Assembly (NCBI RefSeq): GCF_011043625.1 | Contig: NZ_JAAKGT010000001.1 | Location: forward strand, 806,001 to 870,000 | Length of the DNA stretch: 64,000 nucleotides | DNA from: Caulobacter sp. 602-2 | Lineage (GTDB): Bacteria > Pseudomonadota > Alphaproteobacteria > Caulobacterales > Caulobacteraceae | Direction: 5' to 3' | Part shown: positions 1-7,107 of the stretch, piece by piece | Position numbering within the stretch: the first letter of the stretch is position 1 | How the letters are laid out: each line of letters starts with the position of its first letter | Notes under the pieces: model-generated | Database searches by the model: none | What the model was told of the DNA's origin: nothing | Seen by the model: the letters and a program-made list of their open reading frames with translations, nothing else | Position numbers and translations under genes: made by a program

Positions 1-217
1 CCGTGCGGTGGGCGGCATGGCCCATCATGGCCAGGCGACGGCTGAAGCGGGCCGACTGCACCTCGGCGGGGGCGCGGTGCTCGACCAGGCGGCTGGTGGC
101 CGCATCCAGGCTCTTCTGCTGCCAGACGCCCAGGCCGGTGCAGCCGAGCACCGCCGCGCCCAGCACGACGGCCGGCAAGGCGACCTTCGACGCGATCTTG
201 AGATCGTCGAGCTTCAT
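1..217 (-). CDS. Methyl-accepting chemotaxis protein, N-terminal fragment (runs off the left edge)
   Basis: Reading the minus strand from the ATG at 217 gives 72 residues beginning MKLDDLKIASKVALPAVVLG and continuing to the window edge without a stop. A short charged N-terminus is followed by one hydrophobic segment (about residues 10-31) and then a soluble stretch with SLDAATSRLVEHRAPAEV, which looks like the start of the periplasmic helical sensor domain of a chemoreceptor. The HAMP and signalling domains would lie outside the window, so the family call is an inference from the membrane anchor and its helical follow-on. It is divergent from the Hsp70-like gene at 372, with 154 bases between them. 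A sensor kinase with a similar N-terminus is the alternative. Confidence 0.55.
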   Translation of the reverse strand, partial: MKLDDLKIASKVALPAVVLGAAVLGCTGLGVWQQKSLDAATSRLVEHRAPAEVQSARFSRRLAMMGHAAHRT

Positions 218-371
218 GTGCGTTTCCCCCCGGATGTTTGTCTGGTCCGCCCCGGATTCGCGGTAGTCGAACGCAGTTTTTCGGCTGCGACGTAAAAACC
301 CGGTTAAGTCGCTTGACCCCCGCGCTCACGGCTGTAGGACGCACGGCCCCTCCCCGGCCCGAGCTTTTCCC

Positions 372-1694
372 ATGACGTCCGCCGTCCAGCCGACGATCGG
401 CATCGATTTTGGCACCACCAACACCGTCGTCGCGATCGCCGACGGAACCGGTCCCGCGCGCCTGGTGCGCTTTCCCGTCGGCGAGAAGGACGTCTTCGCG
501 TTCCGATCGGCCCTGAGCTTCCATTCGCTGGCCGGACCGGACGGCGCTCCCAGCGAGCGCATCATCGAGGCCGGTCCCTGGGCCATCGAGGCCTATGTCG
601 AGGATCCGCTGGAGACGCGCTTCGTCCAGTCGTTCAAGACCTTCGCGGCCAGCGCGGCCTTCACCGAGACCCGCATCCTCGACAAGCGCTACCTGTTCGA
701 GGACCTCTTGGCCGCCTTCTTGTTCAAGCTGCGCGACCATGCCGGCGGCCAGATGAGCGACCTGCCGCCGCGGGTGATCGTCGGCCGGCCCGTGACCTTC
801 GCCGGCGGCAATCCCGACGAGGCCCTGGCCCTGCGCCGCTATGAGGCCGCGTTCGAGCGGCTCGGCTTCTCCGACATCCGCTACGCCCACGAACCGGTCG
901 GCGCGGCGTTCTTCTTCGCCCGCCAGCTGAAGGACGACGCCACGGTGCTGGTGGCCGACTTCGGCGGCGGCACCAGCGACTTCTCGATCGTGCGGTTCGA
1001 GCGCCACGGGGGCCAGTTGCGCTCGGTGCCCCTGGCCCGTTCCGGCGTCGGCGTGGCCGGCGACGCCTTCGACTACCGGATCATCGACAACGTCGTCTCG
1101 CCGGAGCTGGGCAAGGGCAGCCTGTACAAGGCCATGTCCAGCCGCCTGCCGATCCCGCAGCGCTACTACACCGCCTTCGCCCGCTGGGACCAGCTGGCCC
1201 TGCTGCGGGCGTCCAAGGACATGCGCGACATCCGCGCCCTGGAGCGCACCGCGGTCGAGCCGGAGAAGATCGCCCGGCTGATCGAGGTGCTCGACGACAA
1301 CCACGGCTACGCCCTCTACCGCTCGGTCTCAGGCCTTAAGGAGGCGCTGTCGAGCCAGGAGAGCGCGCGGTTCTCGTTCAAGGCCGGCTCGGTGGAGATC
1401 GAGCGCGAGGTGGCCCGCGAGGAGTTCGAGGGCTGGATCGCCCCGGAACTGAAGGCCATCGAGACGGCCGTGGACCAGGCCCTGGAGCGTTCGGGCCTGG
1501 CCGCGCAGGGCGTCGACCGCGTGTTCCTGACCGGCGGCTCGTCGTTCGTGCCGGCCGTGCGGGACATCTTCCTGCGCCGCTTCGGGGCCGAACGGATCGA
1601 GAGCGGCGGCGAGTTCGAGTCGATCGCCTCGGGCCTGGCCCTGATCGGGCATGAGACGGATCTCGACCTGTGGAGCGAACGCGCGCCGGGGTGA
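372..1694 (+). CDS. Hsp70-family (YegD-like) ATPase
   Basis: The 440-residue protein has the actin/Hsp70 ATPase signatures in order: phosphate-1 loop IGIDFGTTNTVVAI near residues 9-22, phosphate-2 VLVADFGGGTSDFSIVRF near 193, and the adenosine motif VFLTGGSSFVPAVRDIF near 386. It ends shortly after the ATPase domain, so the substrate-binding and lid domains of DnaK are missing. That matches the short YegD branch of putative chaperone ATPases. The substrate is unknown and the location is presumably cytoplasmic. The ATG at 372 is the first start in frame and begins right at the domain. The gene stands alone, with convergent repeat elements after its stop. Confidence 0.85.
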   Translation: MTSAVQPTIGIDFGTTNTVVAIADGTGPARLVRFPVGEKDVFAFRSALSFHSLAGPDGAPSERIIEAGPWAIEAYVEDPLETRFVQSFKTFAASAAFTETRILDKRYLFEDLLAAFLFKLRDHAGGQMSDLPPRVIVGRPVTFAGGNPDEALALRRYEAAFERLGFSDIRYAHEPVGAAFFFARQLKDDATVLVADFGGGTSDFSIVRFERHGGQLRSVPLARSGVGVAGDAFDYRIIDNVVSPELGKGSLYKAMSSRLPIPQRYYTAFARWDQLALLRASKDMRDIRALERTAVEPEKIARLIEVLDDNHGYALYRSVSGLKEALSSQESARFSFKAGSVEIEREVAREEFEGWIAPELKAIETAVDQALERSGLAAQGVDRVFLTGGSSFVPAVRDIFLRRFGAERIESGGEFESIASGLALIGHETDLDLWSERAPG

Positions 1695-1720
1695 GGCCCT
1701 CCGGCCCTTCGTCCAAGATG

Positions 1721-1768
1721 CTCCCCCTGAAGGGGGAACTGTCGCGGAGCGACTGAGGGGGAAGGGAC
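1721..1768. repeat. GC-rich intergenic palindromic element, copy 1
   Basis: Two internal palindromes are visible: CTCCCCCTGAAGGGGGA followed by GTCGCGGAGCGAC, closing with GAGGGGGAAG. The same layout recurs, inverted, at 1801-1850 and again at 7055-7104, always outside genes. This is a REP-like dispersed element. Here it lies between two convergent genes, where it could act as a bidirectional transcription barrier. Confidence 0.65.
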
Positions 1769-1800
1769 TTCCCACGTCGGGGCCCGACTCAGGCTCATCA

Positions 1801-1850
1801 GGAACTTCCCCCTCCGGCCCTCCGGGCTGCCTCCCCCAGAGGGGGAGGAT
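1801..1850. repeat. GC-rich intergenic palindromic element, copy 2 (inverted relative to copy 1)
   Basis: The element begins GGAACTTCCCCCTCCGGCCC and ends with CTCCCCCAGAGGGGGAG. It is close to the reverse complement of copy 1 and matches the element at 7055-7104 in the same orientation. It sits just past the stop of the minus-strand outer-membrane efflux gene. Confidence 0.65.
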
Positions 1851-1865
1851 CTGTTGGCGTGTGGC

Positions 1866-3317
1866 TCAGCGTTGCGCCTGCACCGTCTTCACGGGCGGCG
1901 CGGTTTCCCAGCCGCCGCCGAGGGCGAGGAACAGGCCGACCTGGTCGGCGGCGACGGCGGCGTCCGAGGCGGCCAGGGAGGCTTCCGCGCCGGCCAGGGT
2001 GCGCTGGGCGTCCAGGCCCTGAAGGTAGGGCGCGCGGCCGGCCTTGTAGAGGGCGGCGGCCTGGCGTTCGGCCTTCACGGCCTCGTCGCGGGCGGCGCGC
2101 AGGGCGGCGTTGCGGTCGAGTTCGTGGGCGTAGGCGGTCAGGCTGGTCTCGGTCTCGCGCAGGGCGTTGAGCACCACGCCGTCGAACCGCGCCAGCGCCC
2201 CGTCGGCCCCGGCCTCGGCGCCGCGGATGCGGGCGCGCTCGCCCTCGCCCGGCAGGGTCCAGGAGATCAGGCCCGACAGGCTCCAGCGGTTGGCGGCCGG
2301 CTGGCCGATGTCGGCGAGCAGGCCCGTCGAGCCCGCGCCCATGCCGAAGCTGATGTTCGGATAGAGCGCGCCGCGGGCCACGCCGATGCGGGCGGTGGCG
2401 CCGGCCAGAGCGCGCTCGGCCTGGCGCACGTCGGGACGGCGCGCAAGCAGGGCCGCGCCGTCGCCCACCGGCAGGGGCTGGGACAGCTTCGGCGGCGAGG
2501 CGCAGGCCTCGACGGCCTTGGGGAACTCCGCGGGCGGTTTGCCGGTGAGCACGGCCAGCTTGTAGAGCGCGGCCTTGCGATGGGCCTCGAAGCTGGGGAT
2601 CGCCGCGCGCTGCAGGTCGACCTGGGCGCGGGCGCGGGTGGCGTCCAGCGCCGTGCCGCGGCCGGCGGCGATCAGGCGATTGGTGACCTCCAGGCCCTTC
2701 TGCTGGAGCTCCAGGCTGTGCTCGGCGACATGGATTTCGTGCCCCGCCGAGCAGGCCTCGACATAGGCCCGGGCGACATCGGCGGCGACGCTGACCCGGG
2801 CCAGGTCGAGGGCGGCCTGGCTGGCGTCGGCGTCGGCGTGGGCGGCCTCGGCGGCGCGCTTGAGGCGGCCCACCAGGTCGACCTGGTAGGAGACCTTCAC
2901 GCCGGCGTCGGCCAGGTTCTCGACCGGCAGGGGCTGGGTCATCAGGTACTGCTCGCCGGACTCGCGGGCGCGCATCGCGGCCCCCGAGGCGCCGACCGAG
3001 AAGCCGCCGGCGTCGTCGGCCTCGCCGGCCACGGCGCGGGCGCGGGCTAGGTTGGCGGCGGCGACCCGCAGGTCGGTGTTGGCGCTCAGGGCTTCCTGGA
3101 CCAGACCGTTGAGGGTCTCGTCGTCATAGAGCTTCCACCAGCCGTCGGGGACCGGATCCTGGCTGACGGCGGCGCTGGAGGCGCCCATGAATGGGGCTTG
3201 GGCGGCGGGCTCGTTGATCTTGGCGACGTCGGGACGCTTGTAGTCAGGACCGACGGTGGTGCAGGCGGCGAGCGCCAGCAGCGAGGCCGCGGCCGCCAGG
3301 GTGCGGATCGTGCTCAC
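1866..3317 (-). CDS. NodT/TolC-family outer-membrane efflux lipoprotein
   Basis: This 483-residue protein has a lipoprotein signal peptide with lipobox LAAC (Cys19) followed by TTVGPDYKRP, the typical start of the NodT branch of outer-membrane factors. The duplicated helical TolC repeats follow (NTDLRVAAANLARARA near residue 80 and the equivalent second half). It would form the outer-membrane channel of a tripartite efflux pump with the adaptor and FUSC permease encoded upstream in the same operon. Its ATG overlaps the stop of the adaptor gene by 4 bases, indicating translational coupling. The length is normal for the family. The exported substrate is not readable from sequence; the FUSC partner suggests aromatic acids or amphipathic drugs. 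Confidence 0.9.
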   Translation of the reverse strand: MSTIRTLAAAASLLALAACTTVGPDYKRPDVAKINEPAAQAPFMGASSAAVSQDPVPDGWWKLYDDETLNGLVQEALSANTDLRVAAANLARARAVAGEADDAGGFSVGASGAAMRARESGEQYLMTQPLPVENLADAGVKVSYQVDLVGRLKRAAEAAHADADASQAALDLARVSVAADVARAYVEACSAGHEIHVAEHSLELQQKGLEVTNRLIAAGRGTALDATRARAQVDLQRAAIPSFEAHRKAALYKLAVLTGKPPAEFPKAVEACASPPKLSQPLPVGDGAALLARRPDVRQAERALAGATARIGVARGALYPNISFGMGAGSTGLLADIGQPAANRWSLSGLISWTLPGEGERARIRGAEAGADGALARFDGVVLNALRETETSLTAYAHELDRNAALRAARDEAVKAERQAAALYKAGRAPYLQGLDAQRTLAGAEASLAASDAAVAADQVGLFLALGGGWETAPPVKTVQAQR

Positions 3318-4225
3318 GAGACAGCCCCCTTGCCGGCGACCTTCCCAGCCCCCTGCCCCAGCACGGCCACGGTGGCCGTGCGGCCGGCGATCAGGCGCAG
3401 GTCCTTGGGCGTCTCGTCCAGGGCGACGCGGACGGGCACGCGCTGGGCCAGGCGCACCCAGCTGAAGGTGGGGTTGACGTTGGGCAGCAGGCTGGCCCCG
3501 GCGGCGCGGTCACGGTCCTCGATGCCGGCGGCGATCGACTGGATATGGCCGTGCAGCGGCCTGTCCTCGCCCATCACCGTGACGCTGACCTTCTGGCCGA
3601 CGTGCAGGCCCTTGAGCTTGGTCTCCTCGAAATAACCCTCGACCCGGTAGGAGCGGCTGTCGATCAGGGCCAGAACCGGCTTGCCGGCGGTGACGTAGTC
3701 GCCGGTGCGCAGGGTGAGGTCCGACAGGAAGCCGTCGGTGGGCGCGACCACCAGGGTGCGCGACAGGTTCAGCGCCGCCAGATCGCGAGCGGCGAGCGCC
3801 TGGGCCAGGGCGGCCTGGCCCTGCTCGACCTTGGCCAGGCTCTGCTCGGTGATCTCGCCGGCCACCAGGTCGCCCAGCACGCGGTTGCGGGCCAGTTCGC
3901 GACGGGCCTGGGCCAGCTGGGCCTTCTGGGACGCGACGACGGCGTCGGCCTGCCGCAGCGCCAGGGCGTAGCGGTCGCGGTCGACATAGAACAACGGCTG
4001 GCCGGCCTTGACCGTCTGGTCGTTGACCACCTGGACGGCGGTCACCAGGCCCGAGACGTCGGGGGCGACCTGGACGATGTCGGCGCGGACGCGGCCGTCA
4101 CGGGTCCAGGGATCGACCTGGTAGTGGTCCCAGAGGCGCTTGCCCCCGACCACGGCGACGGCGACGACGGCCAGGGTGACCGCGACGCGGCCGGCTTGCG
4201 GGAGGAGAGTTTTCAGCTGGGGCAT
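3314..4225 (-). CDS. HlyD/EmrA-family periplasmic adaptor of the FUSC efflux pump (AaeA-like)
   Basis: The 303-residue protein has one N-terminal membrane helix (about residues 13-30), then WTRDGRVRADIVQVAPDVSG, the characteristic entry of AaeA-like adaptors. A first lipoyl half (QVVNDQTVKAGQPLFYVD), a helical hairpin of about 70 residues, the second lipoyl half (VVAPTDGFLSDLTLRTGDYV) and a beta-barrel follow. Its role is to bridge the inner-membrane FUSC permease and the NodT channel across the periplasm. It lies between the DUF1656 gene (7 bases upstream) and the NodT gene (4-base overlap). Confidence 0.9.
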   Translation of the reverse strand: MPQLKTLLPQAGRVAVTLAVVAVAVVGGKRLWDHYQVDPWTRDGRVRADIVQVAPDVSGLVTAVQVVNDQTVKAGQPLFYVDRDRYALALRQADAVVASQKAQLAQARRELARNRVLGDLVAGEITEQSLAKVEQGQAALAQALAARDLAALNLSRTLVVAPTDGFLSDLTLRTGDYVTAGKPVLALIDSRSYRVEGYFEETKLKGLHVGQKVSVTVMGEDRPLHGHIQSIAAGIEDRDRAAGASLLPNVNPTFSWVRLAQRVPVRVALDETPKDLRLIAGRTATVAVLGQGAGKVAGKGAVS

Positions 4226-4232
4226 GTTTTTC

Positions 4233-4442
4233 TTAGGTGCGGAAAGGCCAGGGCGTCGCGACCGCGGCGGCCCAGAGGATGACGAAGAGCGCGGTGTCGA
4301 AGAGCGCCGGGTGCCAGACGAAGCGGTAGGCGCCGACCCAGGACAGCACGCGTCGGAGCACGAAGGCGGCGACGAGGGCCACGACGGCCGAGACGAGGAC
4401 GGACGACAGGAAGACGCCGTCGATGTTGTATTCGCCGGTCAT
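4233..4442 (-). CDS. DUF1656 small membrane protein (AaeX-like)
   Basis: The 69-residue protein is mostly two hydrophobic helices (FLSSVLVSAVVALVAAFVL and TALFVILWAAAVATPW) joined by a short basic loop. DUF1656 proteins of this size are regularly encoded between the FUSC permease and the HlyD adaptor in AaeXAB-type loci, exactly as here. Their precise function is not established; an accessory subunit of the permease is the usual assumption. The start overlaps the stop of the FUSC gene by 4 bases. Confidence 0.85.
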   Translation of the reverse strand: MTGEYNIDGVFLSSVLVSAVVALVAAFVLRRVLSWVGAYRFVWHPALFDTALFVILWAAAVATPWPFRT

Positions 4443-6448
4443 GCGGCGGGCTCCGGATTGAAGGCGGGGGCGTCGGGGAAGAGATTGCGGCGTAGGCCTA
4501 CGAGGCCGGTGACGCCGCCGGGTACGAACGGGGCTTCGCCCAGGCGGCTCAGCGCCAGGTCGACCCTCTTCAGCAGATCGGCGTGCGGCGGGGCGCGACG
4601 ACCGGCCGACAGGGCCGCGTAGTGGTCGCCCACCCCGTCGAGGACGGCGTCGAGGCTGGCGCGGGCCGGGCCCGACAGGTCGCCGCGGGCGGTCTGGACG
4701 GTGACGAGGTTCATGCCCACCCGCAGGTCGCGCAGCACGTCGACGCCGACCAGATCGTGGCGCGGACCGACCGCGGCCAGCTTGGGGGTCAGAAGGCCCA
4801 GGCGGTCGACCAGGGCGGCGGCGAAGGCGGCCGGCTCGGGCGCGCGGCTGGACCGGGCCAGGCGGGCCAGGTTCTTCCAGGTGCGCGACAGCAGGCGCCG
4901 GGCGCCGGCGTCGATGCTCATCGAGCGCATGGCGGCGGTGACGAAGATCGCAGCCCCCAGGCCGACGAACTGGCCAAGATTGACGTTCAGGAAGCTGGCG
5001 AAGTCGGCGCTGAAGGTCTCCTGCAGGGCCAGCGCGTTGCAGAACCCCATCAGCGTGGCCAGCGCCGCGCCCATGGTCTTGGGGTTGGGAATGAACAGGC
5101 CGATGAACAGCAGAGGCGGCGCCAGGGTCAGGACCAGCAGCGGATAGCCGTCGATAGCCGGCAGCACGGCGAACATGTAAAGCGCCGACAGCGGCAACGA
5201 GACCAGGGTGAAGACCCCGAAGCTGCGGATGGCCGGCACGGGGTCGTCCATGGCCGCGAAGAAGCAGCAGAACACCGCCGCCATGACCGGCGCCGAAGCG
5301 CCGTCGCCCCAGCCCGAAACGATCCAGAGGGCGCAGGACAGCAGCACGGCGATGGCCGCCGCCGCCCCGGACAGCAACGCCAGCGGCAGGTCGCTGTGCA
5401 TGCGCCGGCGGGCGGCGCTGGCCGTGGCGGCCGCCAGGTTGGGCGACAGCGGGGCGTCGGGGTTCTCCAGCCGGCTCATCAGGGCATGGCCCTCGCCCAG
5501 GGCCTGGACGGTCTCGGCCAGCCGCGCCAGCAGGCTCTCGACCAGCAGGGCGTTCCAGTCGCCGCCGCGCCGCTCGGCCGCCTCGGCCTTGAGGCGATCG
5601 ATCAGGTCAAGGCCCGCGCCGCGGCCGGCCCCGGCCTTGATCCAGGCGACGACGGCGTCCAGCGCCCGGCGGGCGGCGGGATCAGCGACGTCCTTCAGCG
5701 CCTGCATGCGGTCGGACAGGCCCGACAGCAGCGGGATCAGGATCAGCAGGCGCTCGTGCAGCGCCCGCACGACGCCGGTGGTCTCGCGCAGGCGGGTGGT
5801 GTCGAACGGCAGGTGGGTGGCCAGCATCTGGATCTCGCTGGCGGCGGCGGCCAGGTGGCGGCGATCGCGGGCGAAAGCCTCTTCGTCGGCGCCCTTCAGC
5901 ACGTCCAGCGCCCAGCGGTCGGCCTCGCCCAGCCAGGCGCCCAGGCGAGCGCGCAGGATGGTCCCGACGGGACGCGGGAAGACGAGACTGTGGACCAGGG
6001 TGGCGCAGACGATGCCCAGGCCGATCTCGACCACGCGCCAGACGGCCAGGTCGAAGATCGCGCCAGGCTGGCTGACGGCCGGAAAGCCGATGATGGCGGC
6101 GGTGTAGCCAGCCAGCATCAGAACATAGCTGCGCGGCGTGCGGTCGAGCAGCGAGATGGTCAGGCAGGCGCCGACCCACAAAGCCAGGGCCAGGCACAGC
6201 AGCACGGGCGCGTTGACCAGGTTGGGCACCAGGGCGACGGCGGCCGCGCCGCCCAGCATGGTGCCGAGCACGCGGTACAGCGCCTTGGAGCGCACGGCCC
6301 CGGCCAGCGGCTGGCTGACGATGTAGGCCGTGGTCATGGCCCAGTACGGACGCGGCAGGCCGACGGCGAAACCGATCCACAGGGCGAGCATGGCGGCGAC
6401 GAAGCTGTTCAGCGAGAACAGCAGCGTCCACCGGTCGAACTTGGGCAT
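4439..6448 (-). CDS. FUSC-family inner-membrane efflux permease (AaeB-like)
   Basis: This 669-residue protein has two similar blocks of membrane helices (about residues 10-165 and 350-500), each followed by a soluble helical region, the layout of AaeB/FUSC transporters. The opening FAAMLALWIGFAVGLPRPYW-type motif (the sequence here has SLNSFVAAMLALWIGFAVGL then PRPYWAM) and the later repeat are typical. It is the proton-driven core of the pump whose adaptor and outer-membrane channel follow in the operon. It begins 7 bases after the marR stop, so pump and regulator are co-transcribed. E. coli AaeB exports hydroxylated aromatic carboxylates; the substrate here is inferred only from family. Confidence 0.9.
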   Translation of the reverse strand: MPKFDRWTLLFSLNSFVAAMLALWIGFAVGLPRPYWAMTTAYIVSQPLAGAVRSKALYRVLGTMLGGAAAVALVPNLVNAPVLLCLALALWVGACLTISLLDRTPRSYVLMLAGYTAAIIGFPAVSQPGAIFDLAVWRVVEIGLGIVCATLVHSLVFPRPVGTILRARLGAWLGEADRWALDVLKGADEEAFARDRRHLAAAASEIQMLATHLPFDTTRLRETTGVVRALHERLLILIPLLSGLSDRMQALKDVADPAARRALDAVVAWIKAGAGRGAGLDLIDRLKAEAAERRGGDWNALLVESLLARLAETVQALGEGHALMSRLENPDAPLSPNLAAATASAARRRMHSDLPLALLSGAAAAIAVLLSCALWIVSGWGDGASAPVMAAVFCCFFAAMDDPVPAIRSFGVFTLVSLPLSALYMFAVLPAIDGYPLLVLTLAPPLLFIGLFIPNPKTMGAALATLMGFCNALALQETFSADFASFLNVNLGQFVGLGAAIFVTAAMRSMSIDAGARRLLSRTWKNLARLARSSRAPEPAAFAAALVDRLGLLTPKLAAVGPRHDLVGVDVLRDLRVGMNLVTVQTARGDLSGPARASLDAVLDGVGDHYAALSAGRRAPPHADLLKRVDLALSRLGEAPFVPGGVTGLVGLRRNLFPDAPAFNPEPAA

Positions 6449-6455
6449 GAGAGCC

Positions 6456-6911
6456 TTACGCCCCCTGCCCGTTGGCCGCTTCCAGGGCCGCCTCGAAGGC
6501 GGCGAAGGTGCGCAGGGTGGCGGCCAGATCCTCGTCGCTGACGCCCACCAGCAGACGCGAGCGGACGGACTGGACGGTGTCTTCGGCGATCACGGCCAGG
6601 GCCGCGCCGTCGCTGGTCAGGTGCAGGGTCTTGGCGCGGCCGTCGGCGGGGTCGTCGCGACGCTCCACCAGGCCGGCGGCGCACAGCTGGTCGAGCACGC
6701 GGACCAGCGACGGGCCTTCGACGCCCAGCTCCTCGGCCAGAACGCCTTGTCGCATGCCGCCGCCGGCGCGGGCGATGTGTAGCACCGGCAGGGCGCGAGC
6801 GTCGGAAAGGCCATGCTCGGCCAGGGCGCGATTGACCTCGCGGCGGTAGATGCGCGCCAAGCGCAGCACCGCGCCCGTGAAGGTGCGTTCGCTGGGAATG
6901 CGGGACGTCAT
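6456..6911 (-). CDS. MarR-family transcriptional regulator of the efflux operon
   Basis: The 151-residue protein has the MarR winged-helix fold: a helical N-terminus (FTGAVLRLARIYRREVNRAL), the recognition region GVLAEELGVEGPSLVRVLDQ at about residues 57-76, and the wing LVERRDDPADGRAKTLHLT. MarR proteins usually repress an adjacent operon until an aromatic ligand binds. Being first in the operon and preceded by dyad-symmetric sites at 6931-6976, it most likely represses itself and the pump genes. The ATG at 6911 opens the conserved domain with normal length. Confidence 0.9.
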   Translation of the reverse strand: MTSRIPSERTFTGAVLRLARIYRREVNRALAEHGLSDARALPVLHIARAGGGMRQGVLAEELGVEGPSLVRVLDQLCAAGLVERRDDPADGRAKTLHLTSDGAALAVIAEDTVQSVRSRLLVGVSDEDLAATLRTFAAFEAALEAANGQGA

Positions 6912-6930
6912 GTAACGATGCTCAAAGAAC

Positions 6931-6976
6931 GATAGGTAGCTTGCTATCTATTTAGATAGCTTCCTATCGATATCGA
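6931..6976. promoter_or_regulatory. Probable MarR operator pair in front of the efflux operon
   Basis: The AT-rich stretch contains related half sites GATAGGTAGCTTGCTATC (6931-6948) and GATAGCTTCCTATC (6955-6968), then ATCGATATCGAT. GATAG and CTATC arms face each other in both units, giving two overlapping dyads 20-65 bases upstream of the marR start. Placement and symmetry fit an autorepressor operator overlapping the promoter; binding is inferred. Confidence 0.6.
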
Positions 6977-6990
6977 TGCAAGCCGGCGCG

Positions 6991-7026
6991 AAAAGAAAAA
7001 CGGCCCCGCTCGTGGGAGCGGGGCCG
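6991..7026 (-). terminator. Rho-independent terminator of ppdK
   Basis: A perfect stem CGGCCCCGCT / AGCGGGGCCG (7001-7010 with 7017-7026, extendable by one pair) is followed on the minus strand by TTTTTCTTTTC. It lies about 80 bases after the ppdK stop and upstream of the marR promoter. Confidence 0.85.
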
Positions 7027-7054
7027 TTCATGGTGTCGCAGCTCAGAGGTAGGA

Positions 7055-7104
7055 GGAACTTCCCCCTCCGGCCCTCTGGGCCACCTCCCCCTTCAGGGGG
7101 AGGG
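7055..7104. repeat. GC-rich intergenic palindromic element, copy 3
   Basis: It opens with GGAACTTCCCCCTCCGGCCC and closes with CTCCCCCTTCAGGGGGAG, nearly identical to the element at 1801-1850. It starts 3 bases beyond the ppdK stop codon on the minus strand and precedes the ppdK terminator. Confidence 0.65.
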
Positions 7105-7107
7105 TCG

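Noticed and set aside
4583-6541. 652-codon plus-strand frame opposite the FUSC permease
   Set aside because: The Gly/Gln/Arg/Asp-rich translation has no recognisable fold, and the opposite strand encodes a well-formed membrane permease with matching operon neighbours.
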